Assembly (NCBI GenBank): GCA_000695325.1
Contig: AVPN01000002.1
Span: forward strand, 46,456 to 77,917
Reading direction: 5' to 3'
Source of the DNA: Pleurobrachia bachei
Taxonomy: Eukaryota > Ctenophora > Tentaculata > Cydippida > Pleurobrachiidae
Length of the DNA stretch: 31,462 nt
How positions within the stretch are numbered: position 1 is the stretch's first letter; every line of letters begins with the position of its first letter. Positions 1-12,400 of the stretch are shown here, piece by piece. Made by a program: the position numbers and the translations under genes. A model generated the notes under the pieces. The model searched no databases. It saw nothing but the letters and a program-made list of their open reading frames with translations, and had not been told where the DNA came from.

Positions 1-166
1 GGACAGGTTTATGGAGTGTATAGCTATGAGATGCCTTTAAAACTTTCTTCACGGCACTGCGTTTTGTGGTAGAATCTCTCTCCTTGGCTGCCTTGAAAAA
101 AGCATTTTGTCCAGTGTAAGCTCCGCTAAATGCAGGATCAATGTAAAGTTTTGCTAAGTTTGACAT
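1..166 (-). mobile_element. Polinton/Maverick-like integrase, amino-terminal piece (fossil, runs off window)
   Basis: Read on the minus strand from an ATG at 164-166, this encodes a start such as MSNLAKLYIDPAFSGAY and, further on, YTLHKPV. The pattern Leu-Tyr-x-Asp-Pro...Gly-x-x-x-Gly...Tyr-Thr-Leu-His-(Lys/Arg)-Pro-Val is what I know from the amino end of the retroviral-type integrases of Polinton/Maverick elements and related transposon-derived proteins, just before the integrase core. The core itself lies beyond the left edge, so wholeness and age cannot be judged. It is divergent from the zinc-finger ORF at 246-413 across an 80-base gap, a layout typical of such elements. The family call rests on motif memory, not on a search. 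Confidence 0.55.
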
Positions 167-195
167 AATGGATACTTTTTGACACTTGCGAACCC

Positions 196-203
196 TATAA
201 ATA
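196..203 (+). promoter_or_regulatory. TATA box upstream of the zinc-finger ORF
   Basis: TATAAATA lies 42 bases before the ATG at 246, which leaves room for a start site near 225-230 and a very short leader. It sits in the gap between the two divergent element ORFs. No other gene in the window shows so clear a TATA box. Confidence 0.5.
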
Positions 204-245
204 GTCCCGAGAGAGAAAGAGAACTCAATCATTTCAATCAATACC

Positions 246-413
246 ATGGCGTCGTGTAATCAATGTGATGAAGTATTTGAAACCGTCAGTGATTTGCTTC
301 GACATAAAGCTGCGAACCATGTTCCCATTGTTGCAGTTACATGTCATGGGCTCGCAGCAGCTTCACTGGAGACTGGAATTGGACACAGTTTCAAGCGACT
401 CAGATCAAATTGA
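246..413 (+). mobile_element. Short zinc-finger ORF, probably part of the same Polinton-like element
   Basis: An ATG at 246 opens 55 residues. Residues 4-25 fit a C2H2 finger: Cys-x2-Cys-x12-His-x4-His, with the Phe and Leu core positions (CNQCDEVFETVSDLLRHK begins it). Single amino-terminal fingers of this kind are common in ORFs of animal mobile elements. The TATA box at 196-203 and the divergent integrase piece place it in the element. Nothing beyond the finger is recognisable, so the role is unknown. The finger pattern is clear; the assignment to the element is inference. Confidence 0.45.
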
Positions 414-489
414 TAATTATCACATTTTGGCTGCTATCACAAAATGTTGAATATCATCACAACTGCTCTAATAACTCCCCTCGCTCCAG

Positions 490-3400
490 ATTTGGTGTTA
501 CTGACTAAATGCGAGGCCGTATCAAATGGAACTCTGTGTGAGGCTGATGGTAGTTTTCAAACAACTCAATGTGACCTGGAGGGAGGGAAGGACAATTGTC
601 ACTGCGTATATGGCGATGGGTACCCAATGGCTGGATCAGGGGAAATTTGTAACATCTGTAAGTGCTGTCAGAGAGTTAAGAGTTTCAAATCGAGACAGTC
701 TCTTGTTAAAGCATACAGTATCCTAGACAGACACTTGCACAGTTGAGACAGTCTCAGTAGTTTGGGTCAGATGCTATAACAGCCAGATTCCCCTCTCTCA
801 GATCCTGAGATAACCCTTCATTCCCCTCTCTATCAGATCCAGAGATAACCCTTCCGAAGTGTATTGCTGAATCGGTAGATAACCCATTTGCTACCTGTTT
901 ACCTTGGGGAGAATTCGCCGACGAAAGATGTTATGAGGTACTTGTTTATGATAACAGTCTGTATAGCGGCGCCATACCCCATTTGATTCTCAAATTGGGC
1001 GACAGTGTGCTCAGATCGGTTCGGCGGCGCCAGACAGATAACAGTAGGAGTAGAAGAAAGTAGTTAGTACCTGCATGAAATATCATAATCAATATCACCT
1101 CTTTCCCCAAGTATAAGACGAAACGGAAATCAAAGTACCTTGTAAATATTCCAATCAATCGATTATATTTCTTGAAGATACAGCGATTTATTATTTTAAT
1201 TCCTGCTCATTTTGGTATATACAGTCGGACCCCGATTTACCGGGCCCCGATTTACCGGAACCCCGATTTACCGGGAGGATAAACTTCCCCCGATATGGGA
1301 ACCTAACGGTATTTGACCCCGATATACCGGGCACCCCGATTTACCGGGCAAAACCCTTTCCCCCGAGCATCCCGGTAAATCGGGGTCCGACTGTATGTTG
1401 AACCTTTTCATGATCGAATATTATTCTCGCGGTGGACCAAAAATCAGCTGAGGAAGTGAGAGGCACTAACAAAAAATTGTATTCTTAATTTGAAGATTCT
1501 TAAAAATTTATTCTCAATTATGTATCAGCAAATAATTATTTATCTAATAACCATCTCTCCACCCAGAACGTGTGTTACTGTGTGATGCGGAACGGGACTA
1601 TTATCCACGAATCCGGTTCACCTATCCAAGGAACAAGGAGAACAAGCTGCCAGGAGATAATCAAGTTTATAAACAAGCCTGAAACTACCATTGCAACTGA
1701 ACCTTTCACATTTGGTTAGTAAAAGGGAGTCATGGTCCCAGTCTATCGGCTAGTATAGGGTCTAGTCTCTCACACTGGGTACTGGCCCGAGCCATTCGGT
1801 TAGTATGACTTGGGGTTTTATAGAAAGTCAATGCTTTAGCTTTTCTACTCAGCTAAGCTGAGTAGAAAAGCTGAGTCAGCTTTATATTTCCCCTCAGGCC
1901 CGATAATAAATACAGGAACATTTCCCTACACACCAGCTTCATCTGATCCCGGAATCACAACAGAGAATCCCAAATACATTACCACCGACAGGTAACAGAC
2001 CATTGTTTGTTAAGTTCTAACCCTCCTGAAACACAGTCTAGCTAGGTTGACCATTATATAGTTATACATTGGTTAGTTAGTAGTTGTAATATTTAGTTTC
2101 ATCACTATTCCCATACCCCTTATAGATGCTGCATAGTGGATACTGTATCATGACTCTACCCCGAACCCTTTCCCACATAATTGTACCCCCCTCTCTCAGT
2201 TTCTTCTCGGAAGCCTCGGAAGGACCGGATGATATGGTTGTAGCACAGTACGAAGAATGGTCAGACTGGGGACCCTGTTCCAAGGAGTGTGGGGGTGGCT
2301 ATCAGTCCTCATCTCGGGCCTGCCCAGTAGCGGGGGAGTGCGGTGGACCGGATATTGCTAACCGATATAGGGACTGTAACACAATGGGCTGTAGAACTGG
2401 TAAGTGAATTTTAATGTGACATGTGCAAGTGCTGTGATGCCATCTCTAACAGCTGGTCAGTATTGAGCTGTATCAGTGCCGACCCAATAATCATACATCC
2501 TGTTTGAAAAGATCATATATCCTGATATTTACTCATCTCCCTCTCTCACAGCATCTGTGGACCTGTTTGATTACACGTGGTCTGAGGACAGGACGAGACT
2601 TCAGATGAAATGCTCTGGTAGTGGAGTACCAGAGCCTTCAGTGGCCATTAGAAATCAGGATGGTCACTTCCTTGATGTTAATCAGGTAATATTGAGCTGT
2701 TATTTTTGCCTCCTTTACATTTGTTTCCCGTGTGGCGAAACAGGGTTGAGCAAGGCAAAACGAGAGCCTGTCCTAGCATATGACGTATATTACGAACTCC
2801 ACTTTGTCTGTTGTGAAAACTGGGAAGCTTGCGATCCAGTTCGATCTGGCTGGTCAGACAAGCAATAACACGTCACCTGCGACCCGCCTTATTTAACAAA
2901 ATATACTCACGCAACTCTACACTGTTTAGTTGGAGCTGGACGGTGTGGTGACTGTCTCTATAAACTTTACCCCAATGAGATCGGAGGAGTTTGTGTGTGT
3001 GGCAACAGGAGAGGGCCAAGAGAGGGCATCTCTCACATTGGAGACAACACCAGGTAATTGGGTCATGTTCTGCAATGTGTATACCTCATTCCATTATGAA
3101 TTGTATAGCCCCATCCCATTTCCGGCAACTGGCCCCGGGCACAGGACAGTTACCAGTAGATATACCTCAAAATCCCCTATCAGCTGCATTAAGCGCCATC
3201 CCTCCTACTTACAGCTGTTATCAATGCTAACCCTTCATTCTCGTATCCACAGCGGCGGTATCGGCCTTGTCCGCGAGTGCGGAGGTGGTATACGTGCTGC
3301 AGAATGTTCAGTTGACATGCTCTGTTGAGGGTCTACCAAGGCCCAACATCAAGATTTACACTATCGAGGATGGTCTAGTGGCGGTAAGTTGGTGATGGGG

Positions 3401-6400
3401 CGGAGTAATCTTAGTTGATCCTAGATAGTAACACATACCTCAGTCCTAATGATACCACCAAGTATCTACTGTAGGTTCTTGACCCACTGTTTCACTTTCA
3501 GGAGGGTGCCGGTCCTCAGCTCAGTATTCCCGTACTGCCGACGGCGGAGAAAACCAGATTCTACTGTTCCGCTACCCTTAGTGAGTCATTAAATTATAGA
3601 TAACTGCAGCAACATAAAGACTCGAGGACTGTGACAAAAAGACTCTAACAGAAAGACTCGGACTGTGACAGAACGACTGGGACTGAAACATAAACACACG
3701 GACTGATAACAGAGCCGTTTTAATGACGTTATCATCCCTTCTTCAGATGGAGAGATGGTAGGGACACCTGAGTCCATCACCATTTACACAGTAGACCCCT
3801 GCTCCGGGATCACCTGCCAGCCCCGCGCTCAGTGTGTGGTGGAGGCAGATGGAGTGACATCATGTGTGTGTGATGAATGTCCACAGGACGACCTGGAAAG
3901 TTGGGATCCGTTGTGTGGCAGTGACTGTGAGACTTATTATAGTCAGTGTGATATGGACAGGGCCGTGTGTCAGAGTGGGAGGAATATCAGTGTGGCTTTC
4001 AGAGGATCATGTGCTAGTGCAGGTATGAAAAACATATCTTTACCCCCACCCCCAAGAAAAACATGTTATCTTCAAGAAGAGATCGAGGGGCTTAATCCAC
4101 CTCCCCTTCAATTAAAACTACGCCAATACCAGTTTGTAAACCATCCCGTACCCCAGGACCCGCTGTGATAGAAGCAAGATGCCCAGCGGAATACCAAACA
4201 GAGGGGTCATCTGCCGTTCTGGAGTGTTCCCTATCTGGACTAACTCTTACCGATACAATAACATGGTTAGTAATGGAGCATCTTGATGACGTCACCTCTG
4301 ACGTCATTGCTATGACGTCATTGATATGCATAGCTCTTCTGAGTAATGGGAAAATGCGATCAACAAACTCTTAACCTTTTCTCCAGGTCTAAGGGAGGAG
4401 AGGTTATTGGCACGGGCCCTCGGCTGGTTCTAACCTCCCTAACCCTCCAAGATAGTGGAACATATTCTTGTAGTGCTGGAGGGTGTACTGGAGAAGTATC
4501 TACTTCATGCAAGGTAATTTTGTTTTACCAAAACTGCTCCTTCATAAAATCAGCTGTGGCACTGCTCATTCATAAAACTAAACATCTTCCAATATTTAGT
4601 TGGAGGTGGAGCGACTACAAACTGAGGAGTGTACGCAGTACGGTGCTGGCCATTTCCGACAGTTCAGCGGTGCTACATTCAACTATCCGGGGGTGTGTCA
4701 TTACATCCTGGCGATGGATTGTAAACGGGGATCCTTCTACATTTATACCGGTACCTTTCTAAAACATAACAGATATAATTTCAATAAACCATATTATATC
4801 ACAGCTCTCTGATGAGAAAGTTGAACAAGCTATACAGACATCCTAATATCTAACACCACTCTCTCCCAAAACAGGTACCAGTGAATGCGGCACCCCGGCT
4901 ATTCCCCTTGCATACGCCTCGTCAGTAGTGAATTTTAATGTGACATGTGCAAGTGCTGTGATGCCATCTCTAACAGCTGGTCAGTATTGAGCTGTATCAG
5001 TGCCGACCCAATAATCATACATCCTGTTTGAAAAGATCATATATCCTGATATTTACTCATCTCCCTCTCTCACAGCATCTGTGGACCTGTTTGATTACAC
5101 GTGGTCTGAGGACAGGACGAGACTTCAGATGAAATGCTCTGGTAGTGGAGTACCAGAGCCTTCAGTGGCCATTAGAAATCAGGATGGTCACTTCCTTGAT
5201 GTTAATCAGGTAATATTGAGCTGTTATTTTTGCCTCCTTTACATTTGTTTCCCGTGTGGCGAAACAGGGTTGAGCAAGGCAAAACGAGAGCCTGTCCTAG
5301 CATATGACGTATATTACGAACTCCACTTTGTCTGTTGTGAAAACTGGGAAGCTTGCGATCCAGTTCGATCTGGCTGGTCAGACAAGCAATAACACGTCAC
5401 CTGCGACCCGCCTTATTTAACAAAATATACTCACGCAACTCTACACTGTTTAGTTGGAGCTGGACGGTGTGGTGACTGTCTCTATAAACTTTACCCCAAT
5501 GAGATCGGAGGAGTTTGTGTGTGTGGCAACAGGAGAGGGTCAAGAGAGGGCTTCTCTTACATTGGAGACAACACCAGGTAATTGGGTCATGTTCTGCAAT
5601 GTGTATACCTCATTCCATTATGAATTGTATAGCCCCATCCCATTTCCGGCAACTGGCCCCGGGCACAGGACAGTTACCAGTAGATATACCTCAAAATCCC
5701 CTATCAGCTGCATTAAGCGCCATCCCTCCTACTTACAGCTGTTATCAATGCTAACCCTTCATTCTCGTATCCACAGCGGCGGTATCGGCCTTGTCCGCGA
5801 GTGCGGAGGTGGTATACGTGCTGCAGAATGTTCAGTTGACATGCTCTGTTGAGGGTCTACCAAGGCCCAACATCAAGATTTACACTATCGAGGATGGTCT
5901 AGTGGCGGTAAGTTGGTGATGGGGCGGAGTAATCTATCAACTAGGATCTATCATTGTGTATGGAGTCAGGATTACTATGGTGGTTGTATCTACTGTAGGT
6001 TCTTGACCCACTGTTTCACTTTCAGGAGGGTGCCGGTCCTCAGCTCAGTATTCCCGTACTGCCGACGGCGGAGAAAACCAGATTCTACTGTTCCGCTACC
6101 CTTAGTGAGTCATTAAATTATAGATAACTGCAGCAACATAAAGACTCGAGGACTGTGACAAAAAGACTCTAACAGAAAGACTCGGACTGTGACAGAACGA
6201 CTGGGACTGAAACATAAACACACGGACTGATAACAGAGCCGTTTTAATGACGTTATCATCCCTTCTTCAGATGGAGAGATGGTAGGGACACCTGAGTCCA
6301 TCACCATTTACACAGTAGACCCCTGCTCCGGGATCACCTGCCAGCCCCACGCTCAGTGTGTGGTGGAGGCAGATGGAGTGACATCATGTGTGTGTGATGA

Positions 6401-9400
6401 ATGTCCACAGGACGACCTGGAAAGTTGGGATCCGTTGTGTGGCAGTGACTGTGAGACTTATTATAGTCAGTGTGATATGGACAGGGCCGTGTGTCAGAGT
6501 GGGAGGAATATCAGTGTGGCTTTCAGAGGATCATGTGCTAGTGCAGGTATGAAAAACATATCTTTACCCCCACCCCCAAGAAAAACATGTTATCTTCAAG
6601 AAGAGATCGAGGGGCTTAATCCACCTCCCCTTCAATTAAAACTACGCCAATACCAGTTTGTAAACCATCCCGTACCCCAGGACCCGCTGTGATAGAAGCA
6701 AGATGCCCAGCGGAATACCAAACAGAGGGGTCATCTGCCGTTCTGGAGTGTTCCCTATCTGGACTAACTCTTACCGATACAATAACATGGTTAGTAATGG
6801 AGCATCTTGATGACGTCACCTCTGACGTCATTGCTATGACGTCATTGATATGCATAGCTCTTCTGAGTAATGGGAAAATGCGATCAACAAACTCTTAACC
6901 TTTTCTCCAGGTCTAAGGGAGGAGAGGTTATTGGCACGGGCCCTCGGCTGGTTCTAACCTCCCTAACCCTCCAAGATAGTGGAACATATTCTTGTAGTGC
7001 TGGAGGGTGTACTGGAGAAGTATCTACTTCATGCAAGGTAATTTTGTTTTACCAAAACTGCTCCTTCATAAAATCAGCTGTGGCACTGCTCATTCATAAA
7101 ACTAAACATCTTCCAATATTTAGTTGGAGGTGGAGCGACTACAAACTGAGGAGTGTACGCAGTACGGTGCTGGCCATTTCCGACAGTTCAGCGGTGCTAC
7201 ATTCAACTATCCGGGGGTGTGTCATTACATCCTGGCGATGGATTGTAAACGGGGATCCTTCTACATTTATACCGGTACCTTTCTAAAACATAACAGATAT
7301 AATTTCAATAAACCATATTATATCACAGCTCTCTGATGAGAAAGTTGAACAAGCTATACAGACATCCTAATATCTAACACCACTCTCTCCCAAAACAGGT
7401 ACCAGTGAATGCGGCACCCCGGCTATTCCCCTTGCATACGCCTCGTCAGTCGTGATATACGTGGGTAGGGATGCCGTGCAACTTCTCAGAGGATTCGATA
7501 TCAACGAGTTTGGTGTAACCCGGCACATGCGACATAATGATGATGTGACCTATCAAAACTTCCGGTGAGATATTACAGTTGGACCCCGATTTACCGGTTA
7601 TGTGGTTTGTGTAATAGGAGTAATGGAGCATTTGGGGAGAGGGGATATATTAGATAGAGGGGATATAATTCATATATTATGAGGGTAGGAGTTAGTGGGG
7701 AATCCAGGGAATGAATGATAATAAGCAGCATATTATTCCACTCCACCGCCTTTATCCAAGTAAAAACACAAAACAGACAACCTGGTTAAGTATATTCAAA
7801 ACGGGAAATCAACAGGTTTAGCACATTCCAACATTCTATTAAATATTCCAACAAAGTACATACACATTCTAACACCTCTCACGCCCTGCTTCGTTTATTT
7901 TTAAAGAACGTCTTAACCTGTCTCACAGAGAGTCCAGTTTGCTCGGAAAGTGTCTGAAGTATGGCCTGGTCAGGGTGCCGAGTGACTCTCCAAACCTCCT
8001 CCATCAACGCCCTGTTGTCTGTAGAGTGGAAATTATTGGTAACGGGAGTGGTGGATGCTATCGATGGTGGCACAGTCTACTGTAGGTTCTTGACCCACTG
8101 TTTCACTTTCAGGAGGGTGCCGGTCCTCAGCTCAGTATTCCCGTACTGCCGACGGCGGAGAAAACCAGATTCTATTGTTCTGCTACCCTTAGTGAGTCAT
8201 TAAATTATAGATAACTGCAGCAACATAAAGACTCGAGGACTGTGACAAAAAGACTCTAACAGAAAGACTCGGACTGTGACAGAACGACTGGGACTGAAAC
8301 ATAAACACACGGACTGATAACAGAGCCGTTTTAATGACGTTATCATCCCTTCTTCAGATGGAGAGATGGTAGGGACACCTGAGTCCATCACCATTTACAC
8401 AGTAGACCCCTGCTCCGGGATCACCTGCCAGCCCCGCGCTCAGTGTGTGGTGGAGGCAGATGGAGTGACATCATGTGTGTGTGATGAATGTCCACAGGAC
8501 GACCTGGAAAGTTGGGATCCGTTGTGTGGCAGTGACTGTGAGACTTATTATAGTCAGTGTGATATGGACAGGGCCGTGTGTCAGAGTGGGAGGAATATCA
8601 GTGTGGCTTTCAGAGGATCATGTGCTAGTGCAGGTATGAAAAACATATCTTTACCCCCACCCCCAAGAAAAACATGTTATCTTCAAGAAGAGATCGAGGG
8701 GCTTAATCCACCTCCCCTTCAATTAAAACTACGCCAATACCAGTTTGTAAACCATCCCGTACCCCAGGACCCGCTGTGATAGAAGCAAGATGCCCAGCGG
8801 AATACCAAACAGAGGGGTCATCTGCCGTTCTGGAGTGTTCCCTATCTGGACTAACTCTTACCGATACAATAACATGGTTAGTAATGGAGCATCTTGATGA
8901 CGTCACCTCTGACGTCATTGCTATGACGTCATTGATATGCATAGCTCTTCTGAGTAATGGGAAAATGCGATCAACAAACTCTTAACCTTTTCTCCAGGTC
9001 TAAGGGAGGAGAGGTTATTGGCACGGGCCCTCGGCTGGTTCTAACCTCCCTAACCCTCCAAGATAGTGGAACATATTCTTGTAGTGCTGGAGGGTGTACT
9101 GGAGAAGTATCTACTTCATGCAAGGTAATTTTGTTTTACCAAAACTGCTCCTTCATAAAATCAGCTGTGGCACTGCTCATTCATAAAACTAAACATCTTC
9201 CAATATTTAGTTGGAGGTGGAGCGACTACAAACTGAGGAGTGTACGCAGTACGGTGCTGGCCATTTCCGACAGTTCAGCGGTGCTACATTCAACTATCCG
9301 GGGGTGTGTCATTACATCCTGGCGATGGATTGTAAACGGGGATCCTTCTACATTTATACCGGTACCTTTCTAAAACATAACAGATATAATTTCAATAAAC

Positions 9401-12400
9401 CATATTATATCACAGCTCTCTGATGAGAAAGTTGAACAAGCTATACAGACATCCTAATATCTAACACCACTCTCTCCCAAAACAGGTACCAGTGAATGCG
9501 GCACCCCGGCTATTCCCCTTGCATACGCCTCGTCAGTCGTGATATACGTGGGTAGGGATGCCGTGCAACTTCTCAGAGGATTCGATATCAACGAGTTTGG
9601 TGTAACCCGGCACATGCGACATAATGATGATGTGACCTATCAAAACTTCCGGTGAGATATTACAGTTGGACCCCGATTTACCGGTTATGTGGTTTGTGTA
9701 ATAGGAGTAATGGAGCATTTGGGGAGAGGGGATATATTAGATAGAGGGGATATAATTCATATATTATGAGGGTAGGAGTTAGTGGGGAATCCAGGGAATG
9801 AATGATAATAAGCAGCATATTATTCCACTCCACCGCCTTTATCCAAGTAAAAACACAAAACAGACAACCTGGTTAAGTATATTCAAAACGGGAAATCAAC
9901 AGGTTTAGCACATTCCAACATTCTATTAAATATTCCAACAAAGTACATACACATTCTAACACCTCTCACGCCCTGCTTCGTTTATTTTTAAAGAACGTCT
10001 TAACCTGTCTCACAGAGAGTCCAGTTTGCTCGGAAAGTGTCTGAAGTATGGCCTGGTCAGGGTGCCGAGTGACTCTCCAAACCTCCTCCATCAACGCCCT
10101 GTTGTCTGTAGAGTGGAAATTATTGGTAACGGGAGTGGTGGATGCTATCGATGGTGGCACAGGATTTTGTTTCCGTAGTCGGTACCGGACAGCAGGGGTG
10201 AGTCTGGGCAACCCTTTCTCAGTTCTGGTCAACCCGTAAACAGCCTCAAACCAGAGTTTCTGGAGTTCAGGGTGTTCATTGACTGGGAAGGTGGTATTAC
10301 AGATGAATTCCTTGACACGTGCAAAGTCTCCGATGTCACGAATGGCGGTCTGAACCATCTGTAGTTCGGGGGATGTCGGACCAGTGATCTCAGGTGGGGT
10401 GGTGGAGGGTGGGATAATGTAATTGTATTGTTGGGGAGGACCAGTTGTATGTACTGTTAAAGTGACACTGGGTTGGGGAACTGTATTGGGCAAGTGGGCC
10501 ATAGTAGGTAGTGTAGTGGGCAGGTGAATCATAGTAGGGAGCCCTATCTGGTACTGTAGGACGGCGGGTATAATAGGAGGCTGCAGGATTGTGGGTTGTT
10601 GCTGAACTGGAACACTTCCCTGATGGATACCCTGTCGTAGTGAAGCCAATGTAGTAGTTGTGGGTACTGAAGGTATTCCAGCCAATGTAGTGGGTACTGG
10701 AGGGATTGTTATTGGTGAGATAATCGTAGTAGGATCGACCAAAGGACTCGGAGTTGCTCTCTGTTTCTCAGGGATCTGTGGTGGCAGGTCAGGACTGGAC
10801 ATGGCCAAGGGTTCAGGTTTAATTCCAAACAACGCCGTGGGCGGGGGTTTCACAGCAGGGGGCTCAGACGCAGCACCAACTAATTCCTCAAGCTCCTCTT
10901 TCACTGCGGTGAGATTTAGCACACTTGAATGTGAAGCGTCCATGACAGTGTCAGACATGTTGGTGCTACGGTTCAATCTCACGGAGCTCCTCAGTTCGTC
11001 TAGTTCGCTGCTGAGGTTGAGTATCCGGGCCAGAGAGTGGTCCAGAGGAGGTCGTGTAGGTCGGGTATCAGGAAGGGAGGTGAGTGGTTTACTGGGTAGC
11101 GAGGTCGTAGTGGATCCAACAGCAATATTTGGCAGCGAGGTAGTGGTTCCACTAGGCAGGCTTCCAGCAAAACTAGACAGGCTGCCATTGGGCAGGCCAG
11201 AAGAGAGGTGGGGAACAGGATGGGCAGTTTCTTGGCAGACCGCAGTAGGAAGGAACTTGTAGGGAGAGAGAGGCGGGAGCGGCGGTGGTGGCGGGATGGA
11301 AAACAGTCGAGGAGAGAAAAACAAACGATCCATCATGTAGTAAAACGAGAAGTGAATTGTTATCAAAATCTGATCTACTAGAGATCTTATCTCTTGATAT
11401 CTGATCCCAATACGAATCTGATCGCAGTTGTATGTTCTGATCAATCATTATCTTGTTCAATCAACTTCAATTTCACCCCTGATCCCAATCAATAAACTAA
11501 TCAGTTTTTCTAGTGATTGTTTTGGTACACCCGCATGGCACTGATCAGAATCCTCTCTACTCCTTCCTGAAAGTGAAAGAGAATCCAAACCGATCAAATT
11601 CTCAAATATCCTTTCTCGTCAAGAAATTACTAATCAACCATCTTTCATCCACAAAACTTTGGCTTTCTCATAATTCTAAACATTCTCTCTTTCCCCAGGA
11701 TCAGGCGGCACAACGACCTCCTCTCCCTGACCCACCCCTCCACCAACTTCACCCTCCACTGTGGGTACTGAAGGTATTCCAGCCAATGTAGTGGGTACTG
11801 GAGGGATTGTTATTGGTGAGATAATCGTAGTAGGATCGACCAAAGGACTCGGAGTTGCTCTCTGTTTCTCAGGGATCTGTGGTGGCAGGTCAGGACTGGA
11901 CATGGCCAAGGGTTCAGGTTTAATTCCAAACAACGCCGTGGGCGGGGGTTTCACAGCAGGGGGCTCAGACGCAGCACCAACTAATTCCTCAAGCTCCTCT
12001 TTCACTGCGGTGAGATTTAGCACACTTGAATGTGAAGCGTCCATGACAGTGTCAGACATGTTGGTGCTACGGTTCAATCTCACGGAGCTCCTCAGTTCGT
12101 CTAGTTCGCTGCTGAGGTTGAGTATCCGGGCCAGAGAGTGGTCCAGAGGAGGTCGTGTAGGTCGGGTATCAGGAAGGGAGGTGAGTGGTTTACTGGGTAG
12201 CGAGGTCGTAGTGGATCCAACAGCAATATTTGGCAGCGAGGTAGTGGTTCCACTAGGCAGGCTTCCAGCAAAACTAGACAGGCTGCCATTGGGCAGGCCA
12301 GAAGAGAGGTGGGGAACAGGATGGGCAGTTTCTTGGCAGACCGCAGTAGGAAGGAACTTGTAGGGAGAGAGAGGCGGGAGCGGCGGTGGTGGCGGGATGG

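Larger units (their letters stand above)
2403..4926 (+). repeat. Tandem duplication A, copy 1 (2524 bp unit)
   Basis: This runs from inside the intron after the TSP1 exon to inside the first VWD exon pair. It carries the exons from 2552-2685 to 4600-4750 (Ig, Ig, Kazal, Ig, start of VWD). Copy 2 follows directly. The introns I compared are identical, apart from the complement block at 3412-3461. Exonic differences are few: three synonymous changes in the exon at 2930-3053 and one Arg/His change in the Kazal exon. Confidence 0.9.
5989..8075 (+). repeat. Tandem duplication B, copy 1 (2087 bp unit), overlapping A copy 2
   Basis: The unit starts within the intron before the exon at 6026 and ends inside the antisense SIX homeobox sequence. 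Its left boundary is three bases from the right end of the complement block at 5936-5985. It carries the exons from 6026-6104 to 7399-7564 and the tail of the homeobox gene. Confidence 0.9.

Noticed and set aside
444-489. ATG at 444 as start and signal peptide of the matrix protein
   Set aside because: The stretch is only weakly hydrophobic, and a good pyrimidine tract plus CAG ends at 489 with the phase expected of these domain exons. An acceptor is more likely, though the ATG cannot be fully excluded.
3412-3461. Explaining the complement block as an ordinary inversion
   Set aside because: An inversion gives the reverse complement. The counterpart is complementary position by position in the same direction, and the block is not mirror-symmetric.
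10660-11262. 200-codon plus-strand ORF across the homeobox region
   Set aside because: It is the antisense shadow of the SIX-like gene. Its composition is Gly/Ser/Val-rich with no domain, and the same shadow appears at 11761-12363 in the duplicate.
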